The notes beneath the pieces are model-generated. The model ran no database searches. It was not told the origin of the DNA and saw only the letters and a list, made by a program, of their open reading frames with translations. From NCBI RefSeq assembly GCF_026213295.1, contig NC_079415.1, positions 28,051,101 to 28,115,100 of the forward strand: a DNA stretch of 64,000 nucleotides, given 5' to 3'. Shown here one piece after another: positions 1 through 64,000 of the stretch. How positions within the stretch are numbered: position 1 is the stretch's first letter; each line of letters starts with the position of its first letter. The DNA is from Gadus chalcogrammus. Its lineage: Eukaryota > Chordata > Actinopteri > Gadiformes > Gadidae. The translations under genes and the position numbers were made by a program.

Positions 1-37924
<37,924 letters not shown>

Positions 37925-38154
37925 CTTGACATCCTGCTGCTTGGCTTTGGGGCGGCGGGCGGGGGAGAAGGGGGAGGGTGTAGAGGGCGGGGGTGTTGGG
38001 GGTGTTGGGGGACGGGGGGGTGCAGGAGGTCAAGGGTGGTGTGGTGTGGGCGGAGGATTTAGCAAGGGGGATGGGGAGGTCTTAGCAGGGGGTGGAGAGC
38101 TGAGGGAGGGAGAGAGGGAGGGAGGGGGGCAGTGATGATGATGTCACAAAGGGA

Positions 38155-38345
38155 AGGAAGGGAAGGTAAGAAAGGAAGGAAGGAAAGAAGGAAGGAAGGA
38201 AGGAAGGGAGGGAGGAAGGAAGGAAGGAAGGAAGGAAGGAAGGAAGGAAGGAAGGAAGGAAGGAAGGAAGGAAGGAAGGAAGGAAGGAAGGAAGGAAGGG
38301 AGGGAGGAAGGAAGGAGGGAGGGGAAGAGGGAGAGAGGGAAGGAG
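38155..38345. repeat. (GGAA)n array 5' of the channel start
   Basis: About 190 bp of GGAA with GGGA interruptions, about 230 bp upstream of the start codon on the gene strand (TTCC in transcript sense). It would lie in the 5' UTR or in an intron that splits it. GGAA is the core ETS-binding word, but no functional claim is made. Confidence 0.9.
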
Positions 38346-43100
<4,755 letters not shown>

Positions 43101-43106
43101 ACTCAC

Positions 43107-43480
43107 CCGCCTCACGGTGCCCAACAGGTCGGTCCTCAATGTAGACCCCATCCCGGGTGGAGAACAAATCCCTTCAGAGCCACGGATCAGGGGTTTGAAT
43201 CGGTTCTCCCCACCGCTATCACCGGACGGATGACAGCGACATCCGAGTGCACTCGTGTTGTTTCGGCGCTCTTTCCAATGCCCATGCATACAGCAGCAGC
43301 AACAACAGAGAAAAAATCGATCCGCGTTTCCGGTTGTGAAGGCGTCGCACGCAGGGTGGGGATGTCACAGCCCCAGTTCAAGATGGCCAGGTTCGCCCTG
43401 CATGGACAGGTCCTCCCCCTTGATGTCCAGGTCCACTCCTCCCCCCGCATATTACCTCCATGGATCCTCTGATAAAACTT
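43107..43480 (-). promoter_or_regulatory. Candidate noncoding first exon and promoter region of the channel gene
   Basis: A CpG-rich island of complex sequence amid AT-rich and GT-repeat DNA. On the minus strand it ends with a strong donor, GAGGCGG|GTGAGTCTC at 43107/43106. It contains CTCTGTTGTTGCTGCTGCTG and many CpGs. It could splice to the AG just 5' of the exon 1 ATG (CAGCAG|GATGTCAAG). No TATA box is obvious. This is inference from position and donor quality only. Confidence 0.35.
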
Positions 43481-45953
43481 CATCTCATCTCATCTTCAAA
43501 CCTAAAGTTCATGCTTTGAAATCAAAGCCATCAATAAATTCCTCATCGTTTTTGTTCTTGCAGGACACTAGGAGTTAAACGACAAAACGATAACAAACCA
43601 GGTTGCAGCCATTTACAGCTGAAATGCCAACGAAATGTAGATGGCAACTAACTTCAGGACAGCGCAAGTTAAAACAAAGGGTCTTATGGTCGTTGGCTAT
43701 AATACAATTATGGAAATCTATTTTTTTTTTTGTAAATCTGGACACACCAATATTTTACTAGTCTTAGGTAGGCCGTATTACAAAAATTGCCTCAATAAAA
43801 AGCTAAACGGATTGTTGTTTTCCAATACGTTCACACACTTGTTGCATTATACGGGGATTGAGAGCATACATGTTTTTAATAAAAACGGAATATTAAAACG
43901 TGTGCAATTTCAAAATTATTGGCGTAGACTATGCAAAAACCCGGGGCGAATTCGGAAGGCTAGCAGTTAGAAAAAGGTGATGAAGCGCCCACGCCCCAGC
44001 GCGTCGTTGAGCTGGTCATTCTTTTTGTAAACTACGCCATCTGGTGGTTGGGTTGTTCAATTACACGCGCAACAATCGCCCACTAGTGGATACACTGAAG
44101 AGATTCAGCACTCAGTTGTTTTCATTGTGTCACATAATAAATAACTGTTCTGTCGAGTTTCATTGACTCCAATTAACAAAAAGAAATTCTCCAAAAATAC
44201 CTACTTTAGTGAGCATTTGCAAATACTTCAGGCATTATATTAGTATAATTTATATGTCAAACAATAGCCTATTGTAGGCCTACAATTATGTTTCGGAGGT
44301 ATACATAAACAGATAGCCTATATCAATTCTTTTTTATAAAAAAAGTAAAAACCAATATCTAGCCGCCAAACAGATCTTAATAAGGTGTTGAGTTCATAGT
44401 GGTATACAACATTGCAATAGGTCTCTATAGTTTTATAACAAAGTAACAAACTATTCTAACTATGTGTTCATGTGTCCTCCACACTCTTTGCTCCTGCGTG
44501 TGACCAGCAAGGGTTTAATTAGAAGTAGAGCGGGGAATTTGCTAACCATGTTCAGGGCGTGCAGGCTAACATTATACACTGCTATTGCTATTTAGAGGAG
44601 CTACTATACCCACGCAAATTGAATCATTCTATGTTTTTAAAAGACAATATGAACTGAAATTAAACCACTCGTTTCCATTAGATATTCATTTTGGCACACG
44701 ATTATCCCAAGTGGCTTATTTAATTTGCTCAAGGGTGACTTCATTTAGGGTGTGGACATTAGGATTTGAACCTTCGGCTAGGACACTCTTCGACACTTAC
44801 CCTGTCCTTTTCGTGAGCACATTTGTTGACATACAGAAATATTTAACCCATACTCCACATAAAAATCAAACAAATAATGGAAATGACAGTAGTGTGAAAG
44901 CCAGTCTTCCACCACACATCTAAAGGCATATGTAAGTGGCTTTATGTTCTCCTACTACTCACAACCCCATGTTGTTTCTGTAGATGCAAACAGCCGTGTG
45001 TCTGAGTGGACACACAGTTCAAGATGAATGGAAACATCTTTCCGGAGTTTACATGGGGGTGGCAGAACTCGCACTGGAATGACGCAGATTAACGTAAACA
45101 TGAGCCTTTTCAGACAATAGCAGGTTTTTTGTGGATAATAATATTACATACCAAGGGCCTTTGGCTGCCACTTTGATTTCCTAAACACCAGAAATAGAGC
45201 ACTTGAATCATAACTAAAGTGTTAAGTGTTGATGATTTAGTATAGGTAGGGCTAAACCGAAGTATTTGGTGAGACCAGCTGGTCACTCGTTGCAATCTGT
45301 TAGCTTAGCCTGACTAGCTCTGTACACTGAACACACACAGAAATTGGATTATATGATCAAAATACCTCGTGAACCTGTGCTCCATATGCTTAACATGATT
45401 AAAACCTAATGTACGGCTCGCTCGGGGGGCCACGAACTCTGTAATGTATTTTGAGGGCTGTAGGTAACAGCCACGTGACAAATATTTACTGCCATTGGCA
45501 CGTGCATGTTTACAATTATTCAGTGCCCCATATATTATGTTACAACTCATTATCTTTAGAGGAAATGTGAAAAGTACGGATAACATTGAACGATGAACAA
45601 ATATGAATCAAATATATGGCTGCTCCTCCTCAGATCAGCCATCTTCAAAGCTTATTCATCTGGTATTGTAACTATTTATCGTTCAACCATTACCCATCCC
45701 AAAATGTATTGAAACAAAATCAAAAACATAAATGTGAATAAATAAAATGTAAGCAAAAAATGCAATCATCATTCACTCATCTGAAATGAGTAATTTCACG
45801 ATTCATTCAATTATTTTTTATAAACTTTGTAAACCATTTATGCACTTGTATTTATAAAATGATTATCACAGAAGAGCTCAACTTTAAATACATCGTGGCA
45901 AATTACAATGGGCATTGTCAAAAGGGAGTAGATAACAGCATGTTATCCTCTCT

Positions 45954-46039
<86 letters not shown>

Positions 46040-47695
46040 CACATTGAGTCAGTGATGTCATCCAATGAGTGGGAGGAGGCAGACTCAGTGGAAGGCATGG
46101 ATAAACAAGGATTAGTGGGAAGGAACACTTGCTCTCTTTCTCTCCAGCCCCGACCACTTTGGTAACACCCAACAGCTGTCAACTGAAAATGGAAAACATC
46201 GCCTCATACAGGTAAGCATGTAAGACCTATATTTTTTTATTTACGGTGCTTTAAGTGGGCTACAATGTCTTGTCTATACAACACAGACTAAACGAAAGAG
46301 ACACGTGTGAATTTAAAAAAAGGAAAAAACTAATCCTTCTTACTCGAGGAACCATAATCTTGTCTAGAGTCCTGAGTTAGACAGTCCTCAGCCAGCATGG
46401 TTGAAGACAAACTGTCTCTCTTGTAGACTATTTGGCAATTGTCAGTGGACGGTTAAAGTTAGTTAGTTAAGTGTTTATTGTGACTTCTGGTTGTAACATC
46501 TGATATTTATTTAAAGTCATTAAATAACAATCGCTTCTAAAGTGTTAACGTTTGACTTTTTTTCTCAAGTATTAACAGGATTTTCTACCTATTCAACTGT
46601 TCAACCCACTCAAACGGGAGGTGCAATTCTAGTTCCCCGGGTTGTGGGTTATCAGTGGCGTGCGTTCAGCCATGCCTGCACCTTGGCTGCAGGGTGTTAG
46701 GCCATGAACAGTGCACATGATCTAATTTGAACAGCTGACTGTGAAAACATGCTCTAGTGAACCTGACGTTAGGATACACCGGGGTGCGGTCACACAGGCA
46801 GCAGCGATGAGTGATTTGATCAGATAATTGTTTTATCTTACCATGTGGGATGGCCCATTGTAAGAATCACATCCCATTTGTACATTTATGTCGAAGCCTC
46901 AAAGAATTACAATATATAAAGTATTTGCTTACTTTTTGAAGTAAAATGTTTAACTTATGTTGCTCCTGGTAATCTAGGTAATTGGCATTCACCCAGGAAG
47001 GCTTGACTTTCACATTGACATTAAATGTCGGGCATTGTAATCAGTCCAACTGGTTCGCACAGTTCTAGTTAACGCCTTAAGGGAAGCAACAAACAAGGTA
47101 CAAGTTGTAATTGATAAATATAAACGGGTGTCACTGTCACTTTGTAGTAAGCCATGAATTATTCCATAGTGAGAAACTCCACACAAGCTAATGAGCTTGT
47201 ACAGCATGACGTCACATCGCAATGGCGGCCTTTATTTTGGACGCAGGCAGTTATTTGATTGTGATCATGTTTTCTTTTTGGTAATTTAGTTTAGTTATTA
47301 ATGTGAAATGATCGGTCAAGCGTTTCTCATGTCAGACATGGCAAAACAGTTCATAGCAGCCTTGGTGACGGTATATTTACGTTGATTTATGCTCTTAGTA
47401 TTACAACTCCCGGTTCCTACGTTAACTCCCATGATGCATTAATGATGTACAAGCCCATAAAGAGCAGGCCTTGCTCCTTCAAAATCAGTTTCGTTCATAA
47501 AGGGCATCTCACACTGACGTTCACACCCGCCACAGACCGCAGCTGGGTCGGACCTTTCTAAAGCGGACGGGTACATAAATAATATAAACAAAACACAGAG
47601 TAGGCTACTAGGCTCACGACGAGGACCCTCTTACTCCCCTGCCGTCAGGTGTCCCAGATAGGCCGCGACGGTAGCAGCCCGATCTGCATGTCGCT
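43481..47695. other. Intergenic region between the two divergent genes
   Basis: Mostly AT-rich unique sequence with (GT)n at 45957-46038. A possible alternative first exon for cobll1 is at 46189-46211. No SLC38A11-like gene, which lies between COBLL1 and SCN3A in human, was recognised here. Confidence 0.6.
46189..46211 (+). CDS. Possible alternative first coding exon of cobll1
   Basis: ATGGAAAACATCGCCTCATA and CAG precede a strong donor, CAG|GTAAGCATG. The start context is good (A at -3, G at +4). It ends in phase 2, the same as the main first exon, so it could join exon 2 as MENIASYS-KPVID. The chance of phase agreement alone is one in three, so this remains a candidate. Confidence 0.25.
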
Positions 47696-56897
<9,202 letters not shown>

Positions 56898-57637
56898 CCT
56901 GAAGTGGGCCACAGGTGGCCATGGAGACAGAGCCTCACCCGGTTAGCCTCGAGTGACTTCATTCAAAATGTCTGTCATCTTTGAAATGTTTTTCCTTTTA
57001 TTAACATTTTTAGTTTTGGCACGCTATGGATTGTCCCGTCCCGTGTTTGTGACTCTTGTTCACACGGGGAACGTAAACAATACTTTTTGTTATCGACATG
57101 ACCAAAGGTATGGCACGCTAGAGGCTGAGCACATAGCTTCCTGTTAGAGCCTCACTTCCTGTTTGCTCCTTTTACTTCCTGTTTCAGTTTCTCTTAAGAG
57201 AATGTATGCGTGACATGAAAGTATCTATTTTGTTTTGTTTCGGGGGCTTTTCTTGTGTTTCAAGATAATCACAATGTGGACCTGAGGTCAAATGTTGCTT
57301 TCGACAATGTATTTGCGTTTTGTTATTTATGCTGTAAAATAGAGTGGAAGTGAACCTATGTTTAAACAACAAGGCTATAAAATGCAAGTGTGTTTTCAGC
57401 CACTCGATGGCAGTGTTGGCTGCTGATGAACATGGGGCTCATGTGTTGTATGAAAGCTTCCAGAGACACTGGTTAGGGCTTAATATATATAACGGCGTCT
57501 TTCAGTGTTGGCCTAAGTAAAGCATTATATGCAACGTGTAAAAAATGCACTCTAATTTCCTTTCAAAGCACATTTCCATGTCCATGCAATATTGCCAAGA
57601 GATTTCACACATACATATTCTTATATAAATGTAAACT

Positions 57638-57694
57638 AATAAACCTCATGGTGGACGTGAATAAATGTGATGATGGCAAAAAAATAAATAAACC
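57638..57694 (+). terminator. cobll1: cobll1 polyadenylation signals
   Basis: AATAAA occurs at 57638-57643, 57660-57665 and again in AAAATAAATAAACC at about 57682-57694, some 750-800 nt after the stop. The intervening 3' UTR (56898-57637) shows TTCCTGTTT repeats near 57140-57185 and nothing else. Confidence 0.65.
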
Positions 57695-57699
57695 AATGT

Positions 57700-59306
57700 A
57701 ACAACAATGAGCCAAGTTTGAAGTTTAGTCCATGAATTTCAACACTCGGAATAAATTCCACTATTCCTTCTTTATTTATAATATTGTTTCACACACTGGT
57801 GTGCGTCTAACTGACCGGAACACTTGAGGCGATGCTAGGGAAGTTGGCCTATTCGAGGGTGCCAAAAGAAATCTGCGGTATTATTTCTAGGTATTGATTT
57901 TCTGGCCCTGGCCTGGGAGCCACGGTGCGGAGCGCCGGTACGCGAGTCCAGAGCCAAAACCGCCCCTGGCTAAAACCCTGCTCGGCTTCCCGGGTGGGCA
58001 AGCTTCAAGTCTCTCTCTCTCTGTCTCTGTCTCGCTCTCTCTCCAATCCTCTCTCTCTTTTCTCTCCCAATCCTTTCTGTCTCTCTATCTCTCTCTCTCT
58101 CGGAAGGGTGATGCGATGGAATGACGGGACGCGACCTCCGACCCCTGCTGTTGGGTTGCCACGGCGGCAGCCCTCCCCAGGAGGGGTCACCTGGACCTCA
58201 AGGGCACGCCGGTGTCATGCGGCTGTTGTCATGGAGAATGCCATTAGTGTCCCGAAGGGAGGAGAGCTCCCGAGAGAGAGAGAGAGCTGGAAGGGAAGCT
58301 TGCACGCCCAGAAGGGAGATAAAGATGATCTTAATGTTAGTGGCAACTCTGGCCTTACGTGTGTGTGTGTGTGTGTGTGTGAGAGATCTCCACCGTATGC
58401 TGATTCAACCCAGCACGCGCAAAGGTAGCGTGTTTTCAACCTCCGGCCTGTCTTGGGACATCAGATTATCATTGGCCGAGTGATGAACGGTAGAGCAGCG
58501 TGTGCGACATTTAGATAATCAGACGCAATGTCATGGCTCGGATGTTAGATAGAGAGACCTATAGATGGAGAGAGAGAGGCTTGTAGAAACATGCACACTG
58601 ACAAAGAAAGACACACAAACCTAAACTGTATATCAACACAAACAAGCCCAAGCTAAACCCCAACACGCACACAAACGCACACTGCACACCGACGCACGGT
58701 ACACACATACACAAACCTAACTTGCATACCAACGCACACAGACCCAAGCTAAACACCATCACACACACGCAAACCCATACTACACACCAACACCCACTCA
58801 CGTCACACACACTTACACACACACACACACACACACACCTAACCTGCATACCAATACGTACAAACCCACACTAAACACACACAAACACACTCACAACCAC
58901 GCACGCTAACCTGCACACCAACACACACACGAACCCACACCAACACACACCAACCCACACTACACACCAACACCCATGCACGCTACACACACACACACAC
59001 ACAAACCCACACTACACACCAACACACACACTAACACCCACGCGAGCTGAACACACACACTCACCGACACGCTCACGCACACAATGGAGCTGATCTGAAA
59101 TCAATAGGCGCGCTAACCACCAGCTGGCCCCCACGGTGGTGGAGGTAATGCCCGTTAATCATGCATGTATTCCTGCGTGTTCCCCGCCGACGGCGCACTC
59201 ATGTGGCCCGCCATCCACCGCCGCTAGCTGGCGCTACGCTAACACGCCCGGGTCCCGCCCGCAGGCTGCTTGAGGTCATGAGGAACCGCGCTGAAACAAA
59301 AAAAGC

Positions 59307-59372
<66 letters not shown>

Positions 59373-59532
59373 GGCCTGCAGGCACACGTTCCCCTGGGGG
59401 AACGTGTGTGTGTGTGTGTGTGTGTGTTAACCGCGGGGCTAACGTATGGTTGTTGTTTACATGATGACACCTCTCTGCGCCTCAGCTCCTCTGGAATAAT
59501 CGATACGTGAATCCCCCCCCCCCCCAACCCCC

Positions 59533-59570
<38 letters not shown>

Positions 59571-59738
59571 CATTCTTACCCATTCACCTTGGGAACGCAC
59601 TCGGCTGTGCAGGCCTATAAGCACATCTCCATCCACCACCACCACAACAACTTCCTCCACCAACCCCATCACCGCACACAGACTCCCCATAAAACAATGC
59701 CAGCGCCCGCGAGAGGGAGGAGAGAGAGACAGAGCAGG

Positions 59739-59769
<31 letters not shown>

Positions 59770-62337
59770 GGGTTGACCTTTGACCTCCGAACACACTTGC
59801 GTTCACACGATTCCCTATCTTGGCGCCAGTTTTGGGCGGAGTGGGAGGAACCACATTCAGCGCAGGCCGTGGTCGGTGCCGACGCCACCGCGGCCTGAGA
59901 CAGAGCGCTATGGAGCGCTACGCGACGCAGAGCTGGGCTGCTTCCGGTCCAAAGGTCAAACGCGAGGGGGGAAGTGGCGTTCAGGCCAGGTCCGTCTCTG
60001 AACCTGGGTGACCCCTGCAGACGTGACCTCTGGTGGAGAATGGAAGATGCGGGACTTGGGAGGATACTCATGTTGGTTTTTTTCGTTTTCCCAGGACTGG
60101 ATGTTTCCATGGTTCTGGCTGACCTACGACAACCAGTACAACTTTGGTTTTGTATTGGTTTAAGTGGTGTGTGTGTGTGTGTGTGTGTGTTTAACAAAGG
60201 AGAAAATTGTATTTGAATTGGCAATTGATTGATGGATTCAGTATTTCGTTCTATCTTCCCTTCGGTAGACAAAGAAATAAATGTTATGTTGGTGATGTCA
60301 CCAAACAACAAAATATCACATTTCAACTGCATTTAGAGATAATGCAGTTTCATTATGGAAAAAAAACACGTATTTTTCCTCTTCAAATGTTGACTGTAGC
60401 CAATTATTATTATAAACTCCCCATCAAACGTTGACTTCCCGAAAGAAAGGCATAGGTTACTCTAGAGTTGATGGTGCAGTACCGCTTCAGAACCAAGAGG
60501 GGGCAGAGCAATCACTGCTTTAGATTGGCGTTTCATTGGCGCATCGCACGTAATGGGGGGATAAAGTTGAATTAAACAAAGATGTTTGATGTGAAAATAA
60601 TGTGACGTTATTGTTCATCATGACAGAAACGGTTGCTGCAACTGTTTGTCGCATTTAAAATATGTCAACTTGCTTTGTCTGTCCGTCTACATACCTCAGT
60701 CCGTCTGTCTGTGATTCCCTGGCCTAGAATTAACTCTCAACCATCTGATATGGACGCATAGGCCACACCTTTTCTGTCCATTTCTTTTATAACATACATA
60801 TTTCCGTCATAAACGTTTTTTTTATTTAAATTATATCATTGATAAATGTACATAATAATCATAATAAATATTCATTTATTATAAAATTATTTGTGACAAC
60901 GCCGTCAACTCTCAACTCTCGCCGAGCACACGTGGGCCTACTAAACGTAACTCCACACGATTATCTCTCCTATGCAAGAAGGTTATTTAAGTAATTTGCA
61001 TAAACAAAACAATAAGGTGCGTCTGGACCAATGGGCGAGCTGCTCCGCGCCTGTCCGCCGTTCATTGTCTTCAATTTGTAGCCTCTTTAATTTTTTCGTT
61101 TAATCTGAGATGTTTACATCCAATTCTATTCCCTCACAATTTCCCATCAACGTCGTACTTCTTTTGTAGCATGTTATGTTCACGTCGTCTCCAAGAAAGG
61201 GTCCTTCAAAACGATTGTTTATTACCAAACAGGGCTGCGTGTTGGGTCTAATAGGCCTCTGGATGGAGCTGGTGGACTCGAAAAGTTTCTGGTGCAAAAA
61301 AAAAGAAAATGAAAGTAAAATATAAATATAATAATAACAACAACAGCAGAGTTGTAGGCTATTGTTTTTCTTTCTTTCTTTTTTTGGTCTGCCTGCCATT
61401 AATAATTCATTCGCTTTTCCTCGATGCTAAAACAACAACAAACAGAACAACAGCTCAGATAATGTATTCAGTCAAAAGCTCATTGTCTGGAGGGGGAGGA
61501 CGTAGGGGGACAGTGAGATGTGCACTGGAGTGAGACGATACAGAGGCCCCCCGACAGGAGCCACACGGTGTCACAAAACAAACGCCGAGAGGAAGGGGAG
61601 AAGAAAAAAATATATAGAGAGAGAGAGAGAGAGAGAAGAAAGACAAAAGAGAAACATTGAGTTTTATATAAGTCATAAAAGCCCAATTACACGAATTAGA
61701 GCTTCCTCAAATGGAAGATTACGTGACTAATTTGTGAGTGCAATTTACTCAGGCTTATTATGGCCATTACTGTGTGTGATACATTAAGTCGTCTGTATTT
61801 TCAGGGTTTCGGTTCTGCGTGTGTATGTGCGTGTGTGTTCACGTGAAGGCCCATTTGTGTGTGTGTGTGTGTGTTTGTGTGTGTGTGCTCATGTGCGCGC
61901 ATGTGCGTATGCGTGTGTGTGTGTGTACGCGCATGTGTGTATGTGGGTGTTTGCCCGCATGTGTGTATGTGTTTGTGCGCTCATGTGGGTGCGCATGTGA
62001 CATTTAAGGATACACACACACACACACACAACACAAGCACACACACACGTCGGCTACGTGGTGCCAATTCTGTTCACCGCCGTGTCTATTGACTCTGCTG
62101 ACTCGCCTTAAATCTCTCTCCCTCTGTCGCCCCCCCCCCCTGCCCCCGGCTGTGGGGCCAGGGGCCCCTGAGCGGGCATCTGAACCGCTGCTCCTGCATT
62201 ACGCCACCGCGGGGCCCCTGACTCATTCACTTCACACCCGTCAAGCAAAGGCAAGGGAGAGGAAGGAAAAGGACAATGCCAGCTGCAATTAGCCACCATT
62301 ATTGGCTCCAATATGAGCCCACCCCACACACGCACAT

Positions 62338-62409
<72 letters not shown>

Positions 62410-62560
62410 TAACACGTTTACACACCCTGGTCCGAGGTCATGTGACGATTAGTTTTTAGTTTTAATGGCGGTGGGTCCACAACTCGGCTATGAGGTCTTT
62501 CCATTAGAGTGTGTGTGAGAGAGAGATAGTGTGTGTGTGCATGGGTTTAATGAGAGAGAC

Positions 62561-62606
<46 letters not shown>

Positions 62607-64000
62607 AGAGAGTATGTGTGTATGTGTAAAAAATGTATGTTGTTTGCCCACACACACACATACATATACACACCCCATGCACACACTTAGGTGAACATAC
62701 ACAGTTGACTTAATAAAGCATGATAAAGGATCAAACATTGGAATAAAGGCCCACATTTCTCCTCCATGGTTTTCTTGCTCCGTGTCTGGCAGACATTTCC
62801 CATTGATTTTTACATTTATATCTCTTGTATCAATAGCGCAGCAGTCATATTTATAGACATTATGCTCCAGCCTATCAGCTATATTCTCCTATAACTTAGT
62901 CTGTTAGCAAAAGCCCCGTATCTAGCCAGTGAATAGGTCCCATAAATATATTTATTAGCATTTTCCGTTTGCTTTCCCCGCCTTTTATTTCGTCTTTACT
63001 TCTTCCCCCGGTCCTTACGGTTCCCGGTTACCCTCGGCTGTGTTCCTTCTCCAGGTTCCCTCTCTCCCTTTAGGTTAAGGTAGGTTTTCCTTTGCCCTTT
63101 ATAGGGCTAAGGGATAGCGGTTATCTCATGTTGGGCTTGTGCCGCCCTTGAGACTGTAACTGTGATTAAGGGCTATACAAATAAAAACGTCTTGATTATT
63201 GTCCTTACTTACTTTCTTCCACTTCGTGGCTATGCCAGACATTTAATTTATCGCGTCTTAATTGTATTTAATCTAATACTGGCGCTAGGTGCTATGTTTC
63301 CTTTCTGAGCTCATTGAGTCAAAAAACACAGCTTTCATCTTGCTTTCCCTTCATTGTTGGGAGAAAGGCTGTATACCTTTCCAAGAGTTTGACAGATATT
63401 TTTTTTTGGAGAAAAATAAAGGTAAATTTCTCGTTCTGTGATGGTCGTAAAATTGTTTTTGTTCAACCTCGGGGGGGCTTCAGACACGACATTCTTAACG
63501 CGGTAGCAACAAGCTAGCTAAAATAAAAAAATATATATATATATATATCCGTGATATTTTGTAATGTTATCTGGAAGGGAGTGGAATGTATTGGGGGAGA
63601 GCCAGGCAGTTTTTTGGCGACTGAATACCCTCTTAGTCTCCACAAGCAAAAAAATAAATAAAGAGTATATGGGAGATGAGGTATTAAGATAAACAGATTT
63701 GTTTGTTTTTGGGTTCACCCGCAGCGTGTTAAGATGTTGAGTGCAAATACAGACCGTCAAGGAGGACGTTTCAACTGGCACACTGCCAGGTTAAAGAAAG
63801 TAAATATTAAATCTAAAATATCTAGAAATATGAATAGATTGGAGATTTTACCAAAAAAGCGTACCACTGTTTAAAGCACACTCTATCGTCCCCATAGATA
63901 TTATTTTCCAGTGATCTATCGCTCTATCGATCTTTCGTATTTGCATGTGCCTGTGTGTGTCTGTGCGAAAGGAGGCACGAGAGAGATGTATGCTTGCATG
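57700..64000. other. Gene-free region downstream of cobll1
   Basis: No coding exon recognised. Holds a CT-rich block (58010-58100), a CA-rich degenerate minisatellite (about 58590-59080), (CA)n at 59308-59371 and 59534-59562, (GA)n at about 59716-59768 and 62518-62604, and (CA)n at 62336-62404. Complex AT/GC-balanced stretches at about 60890-61080, 61680-61770, 62150-62330 and 62780-62900 could be regulatory. Confidence 0.6.
62336..62404. repeat. (CA)n array
   Basis: About 34 uninterrupted CA units. Confidence 0.95.

Noticed and set aside
43641..43970. 109-codon frame on the plus strand
   Set aside because: AT-rich, no motif, no splice context, no similarity recognised.
59255..59300. Possible WH2-like exon (RLLEVMRNRAETKK) after CCGCAG
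   Set aside because: Lies beyond the cobll1 polyadenylation signals, lacks the LKK(V/T) end of WH2 and runs straight into a (CA)n array.

Overview
The window looks like ray-finned (teleost) fish nuclear DNA. It holds vertebrate-type split genes with GT-AG introns, 3' fragments of Rex1-like LINEs, tRNA-derived SINE tails typical of fish, TTAA-target MITEs and hAT and PIF/Harbinger relics. AC/GT dinucleotide arrays are exceptionally dense. The species cannot be fixed from sequence alone; the microsatellite load would fit a gadiform-like genome, but that is a guess.

Two protein-coding genes are well supported and lie head to head. On the minus strand, from 37924 down to the left edge, is a voltage-gated sodium channel alpha subunit of the SCN1A/2A/3A group, most likely teleost scn1la (scn1laa or scn1lab). 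I resolved 23 consecutive coding exons plus the alternative neonatal exon 5N. Every exon joins in frame (4,662 nt, 1,554 codons), and most exon lengths equal those I remember for the human genes. The sequence runs from the start methionine through domain I, II and III S6; the III-IV linker, domain IV and C-terminus lie beyond the left edge. The selectivity residues D (domain I), E (II) and K (III), the S4 arginine ladders and the ankyrin-binding motif in the II-III loop are visible. Both AT-AC introns known from vertebrate Nav genes are recognisable: U12-type intron 2 in full, and the U2-type AT donor of intron 23.

On the plus strand, 47696-56897, is cobll1 (cordon-bleu WH2 repeat-like 1). 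It has nine coding exons and predicts 759 residues, with a ubiquitin-fold cobl domain, two KRAP-type motifs, a long acidic/proline-rich exon and a short last exon, followed by AATAAA signals near 57640-57690. No C-terminal WH2 domain is seen in this model. COBLL1 also flanks the SCN cluster on human chromosome 2, which supports both identifications.

Layout: 1-37924 channel gene, with introns full of nested transposons and simple repeats; 37925-47695 intergenic/5' region with a candidate noncoding first exon near 43107-43480 and long GT/CA arrays; 47696-57700 cobll1; 57700-64000 gene-free, with CA/GT/GA arrays and several complex stretches that could be conserved noncoding elements. No rRNA, functional tRNA or CRISPR was seen.

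The most unusual observation is a degenerate tandem array (34532-35115) just upstream of neonatal exon 5N. Its repeat unit carries copies of that exon's own 3' splice site, giving a row of acceptor-like sequences ahead of the real one. Other points are an 18-bp in-frame repeat that builds N-glycosylation sites in the domain I pore loop, a coding poly-glycine tract, a 736-bp TTAA element nested in a LINE, and transposon ends lying within tens of bases of channel splice sites.
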